A DNA stretch of 18,001 bases from contig JAPPHW010000020.1 in the NCBI GenBank assembly GCA_028820945.1, forward strand, positions 1 to 18,001. Direction: 5' to 3'. The notes under the pieces were generated by a model. That model made no database searches and had not been told where the DNA came from. It saw only the letters and a program-made list of their open reading frames with translations. The stretch is from Defluviicoccus sp. (GTDB lineage Bacteria > Pseudomonadota > Alphaproteobacteria > MPNO01). The position numbers and the translations under genes are program-made. Below are positions 1-5,670 of this stretch, in pieces. The number at the start of each line of letters is the position of its first letter. The first letter of the stretch is position 1.

Positions 1-307
1 CGGGCGCAAGAAGGACATGATCCTGCGCGGCGGCTACACCGTGGCGCCGGGCGAGGTCGAGGCGGTGCTGATGACCCACCCGGAGGTCGCCGAGGCCGCG
101 GTGATCGGCATCCCGGACGACGATCTCGGCGAGGACATCGCCGCCTTCGTCAGCCTCAAGCGGCCCGGCGCGGCGGCGGCCGAGGACATCGTCGCGTTCT
201 GCCGCGACCGGATGGCGGGCTACAAATACCCCCGCCACGTCCGCATCGAGCCCGCGCTCCCCAGGGGTCCGGCCGGCAAGGTGTTGAAGGCAAGGCTCAG
301 GTTTTAG
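1..307 (+). CDS. AMP-forming acyl-CoA ligase, C-terminal fragment (cut by window edge)
   Basis: This is the last ~100 residues of an ANL-superfamily enzyme (acyl-/aryl-CoA synthetase) that adenylates a carboxylic acid and transfers it to CoA. The frame is open from base 2. It begins with the hinge motif GRKKDMILRGG, equivalent to GRxKDxIxxGG, where the small C-terminal domain starts. It then shows the PGEVEAVL helix and ends with PRGPAGKVLKARLR, which carries the motif A10 catalytic lysine (PxxxxGKxxKxxLR). The substrate-binding N-terminal domain lies outside the window, so the acid it activates cannot be told. It ends 68 bp before the toxin gene and is probably a separate unit. It could supply the CoA-activation step of the catabolic genes to the right, but that is inference. 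Confidence 0.9.
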   Translation, partial: GRKKDMILRGGYTVAPGEVEAVLMTHPEVAEAAVIGIPDDDLGEDIAAFVSLKRPGAAAAEDIVAFCRDRMAGYKYPRHVRIEPALPRGPAGKVLKARLRF

Positions 308-329
308 GGGGTATCGTTCATACGGACCC

Positions 330-341
330 TTGCCGCGGCAA
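330..341. repeat. 12-bp perfect palindrome TTGCCGCGGCAA
   Basis: TTGCCGCGGCAA is its own reverse complement. It lies between the ligase stop and the toxin operator. Its left half (TTGCCG, 330-335) could also be the -35 element of the toxin promoter. With almost no loop it is a poor terminator hairpin, so a protein-binding site is the likelier reading. Confidence 0.4.
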
Positions 342-357
342 TTAAAAATAGTAACAT
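330..357 (+). promoter_or_regulatory. Putative sigma70-type promoter of the toxin-antitoxin operon
   Basis: TTGCCG (330-335) and TAACAT (352-357) are separated by 16 bp. This would place transcription start near 364, about 12 nt before the toxin ATG. The -10 falls inside the 348-369 palindrome, so a repressor bound there would block the polymerase. TATAAG at 367-372 is an alternative -10, but it would start transcription inside the gene. The box matches are moderate. Confidence 0.4.
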
Positions 358-369
358 GTATGTTACTAT
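348..369. promoter_or_regulatory. 22-bp palindromic operator upstream of the toxin-antitoxin pair
   Basis: Two perfect 10-bp arms, ATAGTAACAT (348-357) and its reverse complement (360-369), flank a 2-bp centre. This AT-rich element ends 6 bp before the toxin ATG and stands out from the GC-rich surroundings. HigA-like antitoxins typically autorepress through such palindromes in their own promoter, so this is the probable antitoxin-binding site. Confidence 0.75.
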
Positions 370-375
370 AAGACG

Positions 376-720
376 ATGATTGCGCTCCGGGAGTATGTCG
401 ATCGCGATGGCCGAAGCCCCTTCGCCCGATGGTTCGATCGGCTCGACGCTCAGGCCGCCGCCAGGGTGGCGACGGCCCTGATCCGGATGGAGCAGGGAAA
501 CCTGTCCGGCATCAAGAGTGTCGGTGCCGGCGTGTCGGAATACAGGATCGATTTCGGTCCCGGCTACCGGCTCTATTTGGGCAGGGATGACGAAGCACTC
601 GTCGTCCTGCTTGGCGGCGGCACCAAACGACGCCAGCGACAGGACATAGAGACCGCGCGAGATCGGTGGCGGGACTACAAGCAGCGCAAGAAGCGGGAGA
701 CCAGGAAACCATGCCCCTGA
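376..720 (+). CDS. HigB/RelE-superfamily toxin (addiction-module killer, Gp49-like)
   Basis: A 114-residue basic protein matching the Gp49/HigB-like addiction-module killer family (TIGR02683-type). Members are ribosome-associated or free mRNA endonucleases of the RelE fold. Recognisable features are the N-terminal REYVDRDGRSPFARWFDRLD, the central GAGVSEYRIDFGPGYRLYLG beta-strand region, VVLLGGGTKRRQ, and a C-terminal helix with RWRDYKQRKKR. Usual members are about 95-110 residues, so it looks full length with a short extra basic tail. The ATG at 376 lies 6 bp after the palindromic operator. No strong Shine-Dalgarno is visible, so low translation is possible. It overlaps the antitoxin by 10 bp, giving toxin-first order as in higBA. 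Confidence 0.85.
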   Translation: MIALREYVDRDGRSPFARWFDRLDAQAAARVATALIRMEQGNLSGIKSVGAGVSEYRIDFGPGYRLYLGRDDEALVVLLGGGTKRRQRQDIETARDRWRDYKQRKKRETRKPCP

Positions 721-1028
721 CGCGCGATTTCAAGGAAACGGTGCAAGCCCGGATCGAGCGGGATCCCGCCTTCCGCGAGGAATTGCTGAAGTTAGGGGTC
801 GAATTCCTTCTGTCCGGCGACGTGGATGCCGGCAAAGCGATCCTGCGCGACTACATCAACGCAACCGTCGGATTTCGGGAGCTCGGCGGGCTGACGTCGA
901 AATCGCCGAAAAGCCTGATGCGCATGTTCGGTCCCGGCGGCAATCCGCAGGCGCGGAACCTCTTCGACGTCATCGACCGGCTTCAGGAACGCGAAGGACT
1001 TCGGCTGAAGGTCCACGCGGTTCGATAG
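711..1028 (+). CDS. HigA-like antitoxin, HTH DNA-binding addiction-module antidote
   Basis: A 105-residue partner of the upstream toxin, matching the putative addiction-module antidote family (TIGR02684-type). It is expected to bind and neutralise the toxin and repress the operon. The N-terminal half (FKETVQARIERDPAFREELL) contacts toxin in relatives. Residues ~52-90 form the helix-turn-helix, with VGFRELGGLTSKSPKSLMRM followed by GPGGNPQARNLFDVIDRLQ. The ATG at 711 is chosen because it gives the family N-terminus, overlaps the toxin end by 10 bp (translational coupling) and has purine-rich GGGAGACCAGG upstream. The open frame reaches further 5', but only as a shadow of the toxin gene. It converges on the MetE-like gene across 24 bp. 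Confidence 0.85.
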   Translation: MPLTRDFKETVQARIERDPAFREELLKLGVEFLLSGDVDAGKAILRDYINATVGFRELGGLTSKSPKSLMRMFGPGGNPQARNLFDVIDRLQEREGLRLKVHAVR

Positions 1029-1052
1029 GACATCCCGAACGGTTCCTGGCGC

Positions 1053-2093
1053 TCAACCGCCCTCCAGCGCGATGCGGTGGCTGTCGAGCAGGCCCGGCGC
1101 GCGGGCGGGGTCGCCGCGGCCCCAGCCGCATTCGGTGGCGATGCCGAACTCGGAGACCGTCCGCGATGCGGCTGCGATGCGGCGCCGGTCGCCCTCGCGG
1201 TCGTCGTGGTGGATGACGCCGAGATAGAGCTCGCATTCCTCCGGCAGACGGAGACCGGCGAGCGGCGCGTAATAGGCCGTGTCGTCGCGGTGTTTCGGCG
1301 CCGGCATGTGGACGAATTGCAAGGAGCGCGTGAGCCTGGCGAGGATGCCGTGGATCATCTCGACCGCGTTGGCGAGGTCGGCCGGCATCACCACATGCTC
1401 GTCGTTGGGCGTGCCGTAGCAGAGGTGGTAGCCGAGCTCGGCCGGCTCCGGCACCGCGTCGCCGAGCCTCGCCAGCATGCCGGTTATGTCCTCCTTGTAG
1501 CTCTCCGGCCGGTTCGGGAAATAGCCCTCCCAGGCCAGCACCTCCTGGCACACGTCCCACTGGATCGCGAGGTCGCCGTGCGGGATCGCGGCGCGGATCT
1601 TCGCGAGATCGGCCTTGAAGGCACGCTCGTAGGCGGCGAAGAAATCGGGCCGCGAGGCGGGCGAGACGAACCAGTAGCCGACCGCCATCGGCGTCGGCAG
1701 GCAGACCTGGAAGCGAACCCCGTCGCGCAACTTTCCCGCTTCCCGCATCCCGACGAACCGGGCGTAGGAGGCGATGGCTTCCGGCGCGTAGCCGGGATCG
1801 AAGTCGACCGTCGCCGGATCGATGCCGGGCTTGAAGCGGAACAGCTCCCATTCGCGGATCAGCTTGCCGTCCCACTGGTGGATCCGCGCCTTGTCCTCGT
1901 CCGCCGCGACCTCCATCGCCGGGTGGTTCGCCACCTTCGCGCGCTGCCAGAAGATCCACCGCGCCCGCTCCCCGGTCTCGCCGTCCGGTATTCGCTTCAG
2001 ATGCCCGCCGAGGCGAGCGACGGTCTCGGCAAACGCCGTGTCGGCGTCGGGATAGGGCAGGCTGCCGACGAGATGGGCGCAGGTGAGCGGCAT
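1053..2093 (-). CDS. MetE-like (cobalamin-independent methionine synthase superfamily) zinc enzyme
   Basis: A 346-residue single-barrel protein of the UROD/MetE-like fold. Known members move methyl or alkyl groups to thiols using zinc (MetE, MtaA, epoxyalkane:CoM transferase). The zinc motif His-x-Cys-Xn-Cys is visible as H223-L-C225 (in GYHLCYG) and C322 (in ATECGWG). The MetE glutamate ligand is not obvious. QWDVCQE (178-184) resembles the MetE QIDEP strand. The N-terminus has LVGSLPYP and DGETGE. It is half the size of full MetE and lacks its N-terminal folate-binding duplicate, so it is unlikely to be housekeeping methionine synthase. The start at 2093 has AAGGA about 7 nt upstream. The open frame continues further upstream, but only across the hydrolase gene. 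Last gene of the minus-strand run; the substrate is unknown. Confidence 0.75.
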   Translation of the reverse strand: MPLTCAHLVGSLPYPDADTAFAETVARLGGHLKRIPDGETGERARWIFWQRAKVANHPAMEVAADEDKARIHQWDGKLIREWELFRFKPGIDPATVDFDPGYAPEAIASYARFVGMREAGKLRDGVRFQVCLPTPMAVGYWFVSPASRPDFFAAYERAFKADLAKIRAAIPHGDLAIQWDVCQEVLAWEGYFPNRPESYKEDITGMLARLGDAVPEPAELGYHLCYGTPNDEHVVMPADLANAVEMIHGILARLTRSLQFVHMPAPKHRDDTAYYAPLAGLRLPEECELYLGVIHHDDREGDRRRIAAASRTVSEFGIATECGWGRGDPARAPGLLDSHRIALEGG

Positions 2094-2132
2094 GGCAGGA
2101 TCCTTCGAAGGGGAAATGAAGCGATTTTCGAC

Positions 2133-2151
2133 AACCGGGGCCTGCCCGGTT
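2133..2151 (-). repeat. Stem-loop in the hydrolase/MetE-like gap
   Basis: Perfect 7-bp arms AACCGGG and CCCGGTT around a 5-nt loop, in the 65-bp gap between hydrolase stop and MetE-like start. No U-tract follows on the minus strand, so it is probably an mRNA processing or stability element, not a true terminator. A separate 10-bp palindrome, CCTTCGAAGG (2102-2111), covers the Shine-Dalgarno region of the MetE-like gene. Confidence 0.5.
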
Positions 2152-2158
2152 CCGGCGC

Positions 2159-2950
2159 TCAGACGCCGGCCAGGAATTCCGTTATCGCCTCCGCCACCTC
2201 GTCGGGGCGATCGAACTCGGCCGTATGGCCAGCGCCGGGGACGGTCGCGACGGTAGCGGGTCCGGCGATCGCGTCGGCGATGCGCGCGGCGTAGGATTCG
2301 GGCATCACCCGGTCGTCCCCGCCCCGGATCAGCAGCGTCGGGCAGGCGATGCGCTCGAGCCGGGTCGCGAGCCTGGTGTCGCCGAGCGGCCACAGCAGCC
2401 GCGCCGCGGCGTTGTTGGCGCGCTGCATCATGATGTCCCATTCCATCGTCTCGTCCGCGTCGTCGGTGCCCGACGCGGTCCAGGCGTCGAAATCGTCCGG
2501 ACGGTTGGTCAGCAGCGGCGAGCGTTCGGCGGGGCGCTGGGCGAACACGTCGGCTATCGGCTCGGCCTCGTCGAACAGGCCGAACGGCGCGATCAGCACC
2601 AGACGTCCCACCGAATCGGGCCAGACAGCGGCAATGTCGGCGGCGAGCGCCCCGCCGGAAGATGCGCCGACCAGCGCCCCGCCCTCGGCATCCGCGGCGC
2701 GATGGGCGTCGCGCGCCGCCAGCAGCCAATCGACATGCTCGTCCAGCATATCGGCGGAATGCCCGCCCGGCGCGCCGGGGAGCGACGGCGCGGCGACGCG
2801 GTGGGATTCGGCGAGCCGGTCGAGCACCGGCAGCCAGCGGGGCAGTCCGGGGAGACCCGCGAACCAGCAGAGTCCGGGCCCCTCCCCCTTTTCCCAGATC
2901 CGCAATTCTCCGCCGGCGACCGTGGCGCTGCGTTCGCTGTAACCGGTCAT
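2159..2950 (-). CDS. Alpha/beta hydrolase
   Basis: A 263-residue alpha/beta-hydrolase-fold protein without a signal peptide, so cytoplasmic. The triad can be read directly: nucleophile S97 in the elbow GASSG (95-99), acid D213 in RGGDDRVMP, and H242 in PGAGHTAEF. The region after FAGLPGLPRWLPVLDRL resembles esterases, C-C hydrolases and RutD-like amide hydrolases. The start at 2950 forms an ATGA overlap with the stop of the upstream luciferase-like gene (2947-2950), so the two are almost certainly translationally coupled and functionally paired. A hydrolase coupled to a luciferase-like monooxygenase suggests it acts on the oxidation product, such as an ester, lactone or amide; this is inference. 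Longer in-frame starts fall inside the upstream gene and are not favoured. Confidence 0.85.
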   Translation of the reverse strand: MTGYSERSATVAGGELRIWEKGEGPGLCWFAGLPGLPRWLPVLDRLAESHRVAAPSLPGAPGGHSADMLDEHVDWLLAARDAHRAADAEGGALVGASSGGALAADIAAVWPDSVGRLVLIAPFGLFDEAEPIADVFAQRPAERSPLLTNRPDDFDAWTASGTDDADETMEWDIMMQRANNAAARLLWPLGDTRLATRLERIACPTLLIRGGDDRVMPESYAARIADAIAGPATVATVPGAGHTAEFDRPDEVAEAITEFLAGV

Positions 2951-4194
2951 ACGGCGACCGGCTCCGGCACCGCGCGGCTCTGGCTCGGCATCGGGTTCGG
3001 CCACCAATGGTCTTCCCACTCGTCGTCGAACAGATCGGCAATCTGGGGCAGCACCTTCTCGGCGAAGAGCTGGGTGTTATGGCGGGTGAGGTCCTTCGAC
3101 ATGTTGCCGAAATGGAGCAGCAGCATCAGGTGGCCGACATTGAGGTCGATCGCCACCTCGCGGAGCTGATCGGCGACCTCGTCGGGGCTGCCGATGATGA
3201 CATGGCCCTGTTCGAGAACGTTATCCGTGTTCGCCTGGAACGGGCGCGCGGCGATCGCCTGGTCGGCTGCCTTCGTGACCTGCGAGGTGAGGCGCGCGCG
3301 CACCGTCGCCTCCGAGATATAGCCCGGCGGGCGCGCGAACTTGGGGTCGAGGTGGAGGCAGCGATCGTAGAAATAGCTCGCCGGCTCGGCGTAGAGGTCG
3401 ACCGCCTCGGCCCGGCTCTCGGCGACGCCGACCGCCTGCAGGAAGCCCGCGTGATAGGGGTTGGGCTCGGCCCCCATCGCCTTCATCTCCTCCCAGAAGC
3501 CCTTCATCACGCCGAGCCCCGCCTTGTAGCCCCAGTAGGACAGGTAGGCGTAGACGAAGTCGTTCTCGTAGCACATTCGCCAGGTCTCGACCGAGCCGGA
3601 GCCCGGCACCCAGACCGGCGGGCGCGGCTTCTGGATCGGCCGGGGCCACGGGTTGACGTAGCGCATCCGGTTGAAGCGACCGTTATAGGGGAACGGCTTT
3701 TCCTCCCGCCAGGCGCGGACGATCAGGTCGATCGCCTCGTAGTAGCGAGGCCTGAGCAGGCTCGGGTTCTGGCTGTAGGCGTAGCACGTATCCATCGGCG
3801 TGCCGACCGGGAAGCCCGCGATCAGCCGCCCGCCCGACATGCAGTCGATCATCGCGAACTCCTCGGCGACCCGGACCGGCGGGTCGTAGAGCGCGACCGA
3901 GCTTCCCATCACGCAGATCGCCGAGTCGCGCGTACGCCTGGCAAGCGTGGAGGCGATCAGGTTGGGCGACGGCATCAGCCCGTAGCCGTTGGAGTGGTGC
4001 TCGTTGACGCAGATCCCGTCGAACCCCTGCTCGGCGGCGAATTCGAGCTCGTCCATGAAGTCGTTGTACATGACGTGCGCGCGCTCGGGATCGAACAGCG
4101 CCGGGTCGATCTCGACCCAGACGCCCGGATGCCGCTCCTTGAAGTCGTCGGGGAGCTCGGTATAGGGCATCAGGTGGAACCACAGCACCTTCAT
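2947..4194 (-). CDS. LLM-class (bacterial luciferase-like) flavin-dependent oxidoreductase
   Basis: A 415-residue TIM-barrel protein of the luciferase-like monooxygenase family, which uses FMNH2 (or F420) to oxidise small molecules. Diagnostic parts are MKVLWFHLMPY at the N-terminus, ICVNEHHSNGYGLMPSPNL (61-79, the conserved EHH region), and DCMSGGRLIAGFPVG (117-131, the SGGRLxxGxG-like flavin phosphate region). Length is within the range for two-component monooxygenases. No flavin reductase gene lies in the window, so reduced flavin would have to come from elsewhere. The ATG at 4194 has a purine-rich GGAAAGGCGG upstream. It overlaps the hydrolase start by 4 nt. The substrate is unknown; the protein is only distantly similar to the second LLM protein at 5671-6738. 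Confidence 0.85.
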   Translation of the reverse strand: MKVLWFHLMPYTELPDDFKERHPGVWVEIDPALFDPERAHVMYNDFMDELEFAAEQGFDGICVNEHHSNGYGLMPSPNLIASTLARRTRDSAICVMGSSVALYDPPVRVAEEFAMIDCMSGGRLIAGFPVGTPMDTCYAYSQNPSLLRPRYYEAIDLIVRAWREEKPFPYNGRFNRMRYVNPWPRPIQKPRPPVWVPGSGSVETWRMCYENDFVYAYLSYWGYKAGLGVMKGFWEEMKAMGAEPNPYHAGFLQAVGVAESRAEAVDLYAEPASYFYDRCLHLDPKFARPPGYISEATVRARLTSQVTKAADQAIAARPFQANTDNVLEQGHVIIGSPDEVADQLREVAIDLNVGHLMLLLHFGNMSKDLTRHNTQLFAEKVLPQIADLFDDEWEDHWWPNPMPSQSRAVPEPVAV

Positions 4195-4328
4195 CGCGGG
4201 GTCCGCCTTTCCGATAGGGTAGATCCAGGTATCGGTCGCCAGGCAGGATAGCGCCCACCGCTCACCGCTGCCAGCCGGTCGCCGGCGAACGGCAACCGCT
4301 CAGGGGTGCGAACGCAGTCCCATCTGTG
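4195..4328. other. 134-bp gap upstream of the luciferase-like gene
   Basis: Noncoding on both strands as far as I can tell. It holds a weak stem-loop, GCCGG-TCG-CCGGC (4274-4286), and no convincing -35/-10 pair. It may be the 3' end of the coiled-coil gene's transcript plus a leader for the luciferase-like gene, or just a spacer within one operon. Confidence 0.4.
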
Positions 4329-4640
4329 TCAGGGAACCAGCTTGAGCGCGGCGAACAGCAAACCGCCGACACCGAACACGGCGGCATACATGCGCCGTTC
4401 GCCTGACTGCATCCGGTCCACAAGCTCCACCCTGAGCGAGGAGATGTCCGCCTTGAGCTCCGCCTTGACCGCCGTCAGATCGCTCTTCACCACCGCCACA
4501 TCCGTCTTGGTCGCCAGATGCTCGAGGTCGGCCTCCGCGGCCGAGCGGACTGCTTCGGCGACGGCTTCCGCCTGCTCGCGCTTCATGCCCGCCTTTTCCA
4601 TGCGGCGGGCGGCGGTCAGGGTGTCGAAAGCGGCGGTCAT
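4329..4640 (-). CDS. CCDC90/DUF1640-like coiled-coil protein with C-terminal membrane anchor
   Basis: A 103-residue protein resembling the CCDC90/DUF1640 group common in alphaproteobacteria. MTAAFDTLTAARRMEKAGMK begins the conserved 'AxxLxxAGxxxxQAEA' helix. Heptad-like coiled coil follows at about 35-78 (EHLATKTDVAVVKSDLTAVK). A short hydrophobic C-terminus (MYAAVFGVGGLLFAALKLV, ~84-102) is a single membrane span. The mitochondrial relatives are MCUR1/CCDC90B; bacterial function is not established. It sits 47 bp after DUF3891 on the same strand. It has no obvious link to the metabolic neighbours and may be an independent insertion in the operon. Confidence 0.75.
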   Translation of the reverse strand: MTAAFDTLTAARRMEKAGMKREQAEAVAEAVRSAAEADLEHLATKTDVAVVKSDLTAVKAELKADISSLRVELVDRMQSGERRMYAAVFGVGGLLFAALKLVP

Positions 4641-4652
4641 CGTTCGAGCCTA

Positions 4653-4682
4653 GCCAGGACCGGATGGTTATACAATCCTGGC
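4653..4682. repeat. Inverted repeat in the DUF3891/coiled-coil gap
   Basis: Perfect 7-bp arms GCCAGGA (4653-4659) and TCCTGGC (4676-4682) around a 16-nt centre that is AT-richer than its surroundings. On the minus strand the centre contains TTGTATAAC. It occupies most of the 47-bp gap. It could be an mRNA stem-loop, or an operator over an internal promoter for the coiled-coil gene (TATAAC as -10); I cannot decide which. Confidence 0.4.
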
Positions 4683-4687
4683 GTGCA

Positions 4688-5530
4688 TTACCCTTTCACG
4701 AGGGTGTAGGTCTGCATCTCGGTGGGCAGGCCGGCAAGCGCGGCGGCGAGGTCTTCCGGCGCCCCGTCCTCGGCGTAGGCCGCGAGGTAGCGCCCCGAGC
4801 ACGCCGTCTCAAGCCGGTCGCCCGCGAAGGGGAACGGATCGAGCGCGTAGACGCCCCCGCCCTTCGGCGTCACCGTCACCTCGGCGTCGGTCTCGGCGTC
4901 CCTCGGCACGCAGGCGAAGGTCTCGACGCCGCGGTCGGTCTCGTGGCGCAGGTTGAAATAGAGCGCCAGCGTGTCGAAGAACTGGAGCTGCTTGTAGTTC
5001 TGGACGATATGAGCTTCCTCGACCCACGCGGCGGTCTCCGGGTCGGCGGCGAGCGTCCCCCTGATCCTCTCCTGGCGCGCGATCTCGCCCGACAGCATCC
5101 GGTCGACTTCCTCGCGGTCGGCGGGCCCGACCGGGATCGAGGTCGACCCGCCGGGGCGCACGCGGAACTCGGAGAAGCCGTAGCGCGCGTTGTAGAGCCC
5201 CCAGGAATGCATCGAGGAAATCAGCCCGCAATAGAGGTGGCGGGCCTCGTTGACGTCGGCCGAGCGCCTGCCGGTATCGGTCCCGCCCGGCACCGGCGCG
5301 TTGCCGACGCCGCAGGGAAGTCCGGTCCGGTCGTCGAGCACAGCGGCGGCGTCGAATTCGTCCCAGCCGTAGTCGTGGTGGCTCACCACATAGACCATTT
5401 CTTCATGGGGCTCGCAGCGTTCGAACTCGTCGTTGCCGAAGGCGCGCGCGAACTGCCCGCAAAGCGCGTTGTGCTCGCGCATCGAGCAGAGGAAATGAGG
5501 CTCGCCCGGCGGGGCGGTCTGGATCATCAT
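4688..5530 (-). CDS. DUF3891 family protein
   Basis: A 280-residue cytoplasmic protein of the uncharacterised DUF3891 family. The N-terminal part (CSMREHNALCGQFARAFGND) corresponds to the family's 'Q..H..L.GQLA..WG' start. VVSHHDYGWDEFDAA (48-62) is the conserved HHDxGWxxxD block. YCGLISSMHSWGLYNARYG is the conserved 'GLLVSxH...LY' strand. The paired histidines and aspartates suggest an HD-like metal site, which is inference. No reaction is known to me for the family. Two ATGs in tandem (5530 and 5527) follow a good GGGAGG; 5530 is taken. It is divergent from the second LLM gene across 140 bp and may head the operon ending at 1053, giving it a plausible role in the same pathway. Confidence 0.75.
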   Translation of the reverse strand: MMIQTAPPGEPHFLCSMREHNALCGQFARAFGNDEFERCEPHEEMVYVVSHHDYGWDEFDAAAVLDDRTGLPCGVGNAPVPGGTDTGRRSADVNEARHLYCGLISSMHSWGLYNARYGFSEFRVRPGGSTSIPVGPADREEVDRMLSGEIARQERIRGTLAADPETAAWVEEAHIVQNYKQLQFFDTLALYFNLRHETDRGVETFACVPRDAETDAEVTVTPKGGGVYALDPFPFAGDRLETACSGRYLAAYAEDGAPEDLAAALAGLPTEMQTYTLVKG

Positions 5531-5670
5531 CGCCTGGTCCCTCCCGCGGAATGCGATGGAGTCCGTTCATTTAAGCGGAAACCGCGCGCGGCGGATACCG
5601 AAAGGCGCGGCTTGTTGGCGCCTGTGCGTTTGGGCACGGTTGGAACCCGGTGCCGGAGAGGAGAAGCGCG
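5531..5670. promoter_or_regulatory. Divergent promoter region between DUF3891 and LLM genes
   Basis: A 140-bp gap that must hold the start signals for both directions. The Shine-Dalgarno sequences are clear: GGGAGG for the minus gene and GGAGAGGAG for the plus gene. An inverted repeat, AGGCGC-N9-GCGCCT (5603-5623), lies in the middle and could be a regulator site. TTAAAT, on the minus strand near 5570, is a possible -10. No full consensus promoter is convincing. Confidence 0.45.

Noticed and set aside
1020..1040. Terminator hairpin between antitoxin and MetE-like gene
   Set aside because: Only 5-bp arms (GTTCG/CGAAC) with an 11-nt loop and no U-tract; expected by chance.
1053..3041. One 662-residue frame covering both the MetE-like and hydrolase regions
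   Set aside because: The part beyond 2093 is an Arg/Pro-rich reading of the hydrolase gene in another frame. The MetE-like protein has its own ATG and AAGGA at 2093, so there is no fusion.
2662..4251. Long plus-strand open frame opposite the luciferase-like gene
   Set aside because: It mirrors the codon structure of the minus-strand gene, has skewed Arg/Asp/His composition and no family motif; typical antisense shadow in GC-rich DNA.
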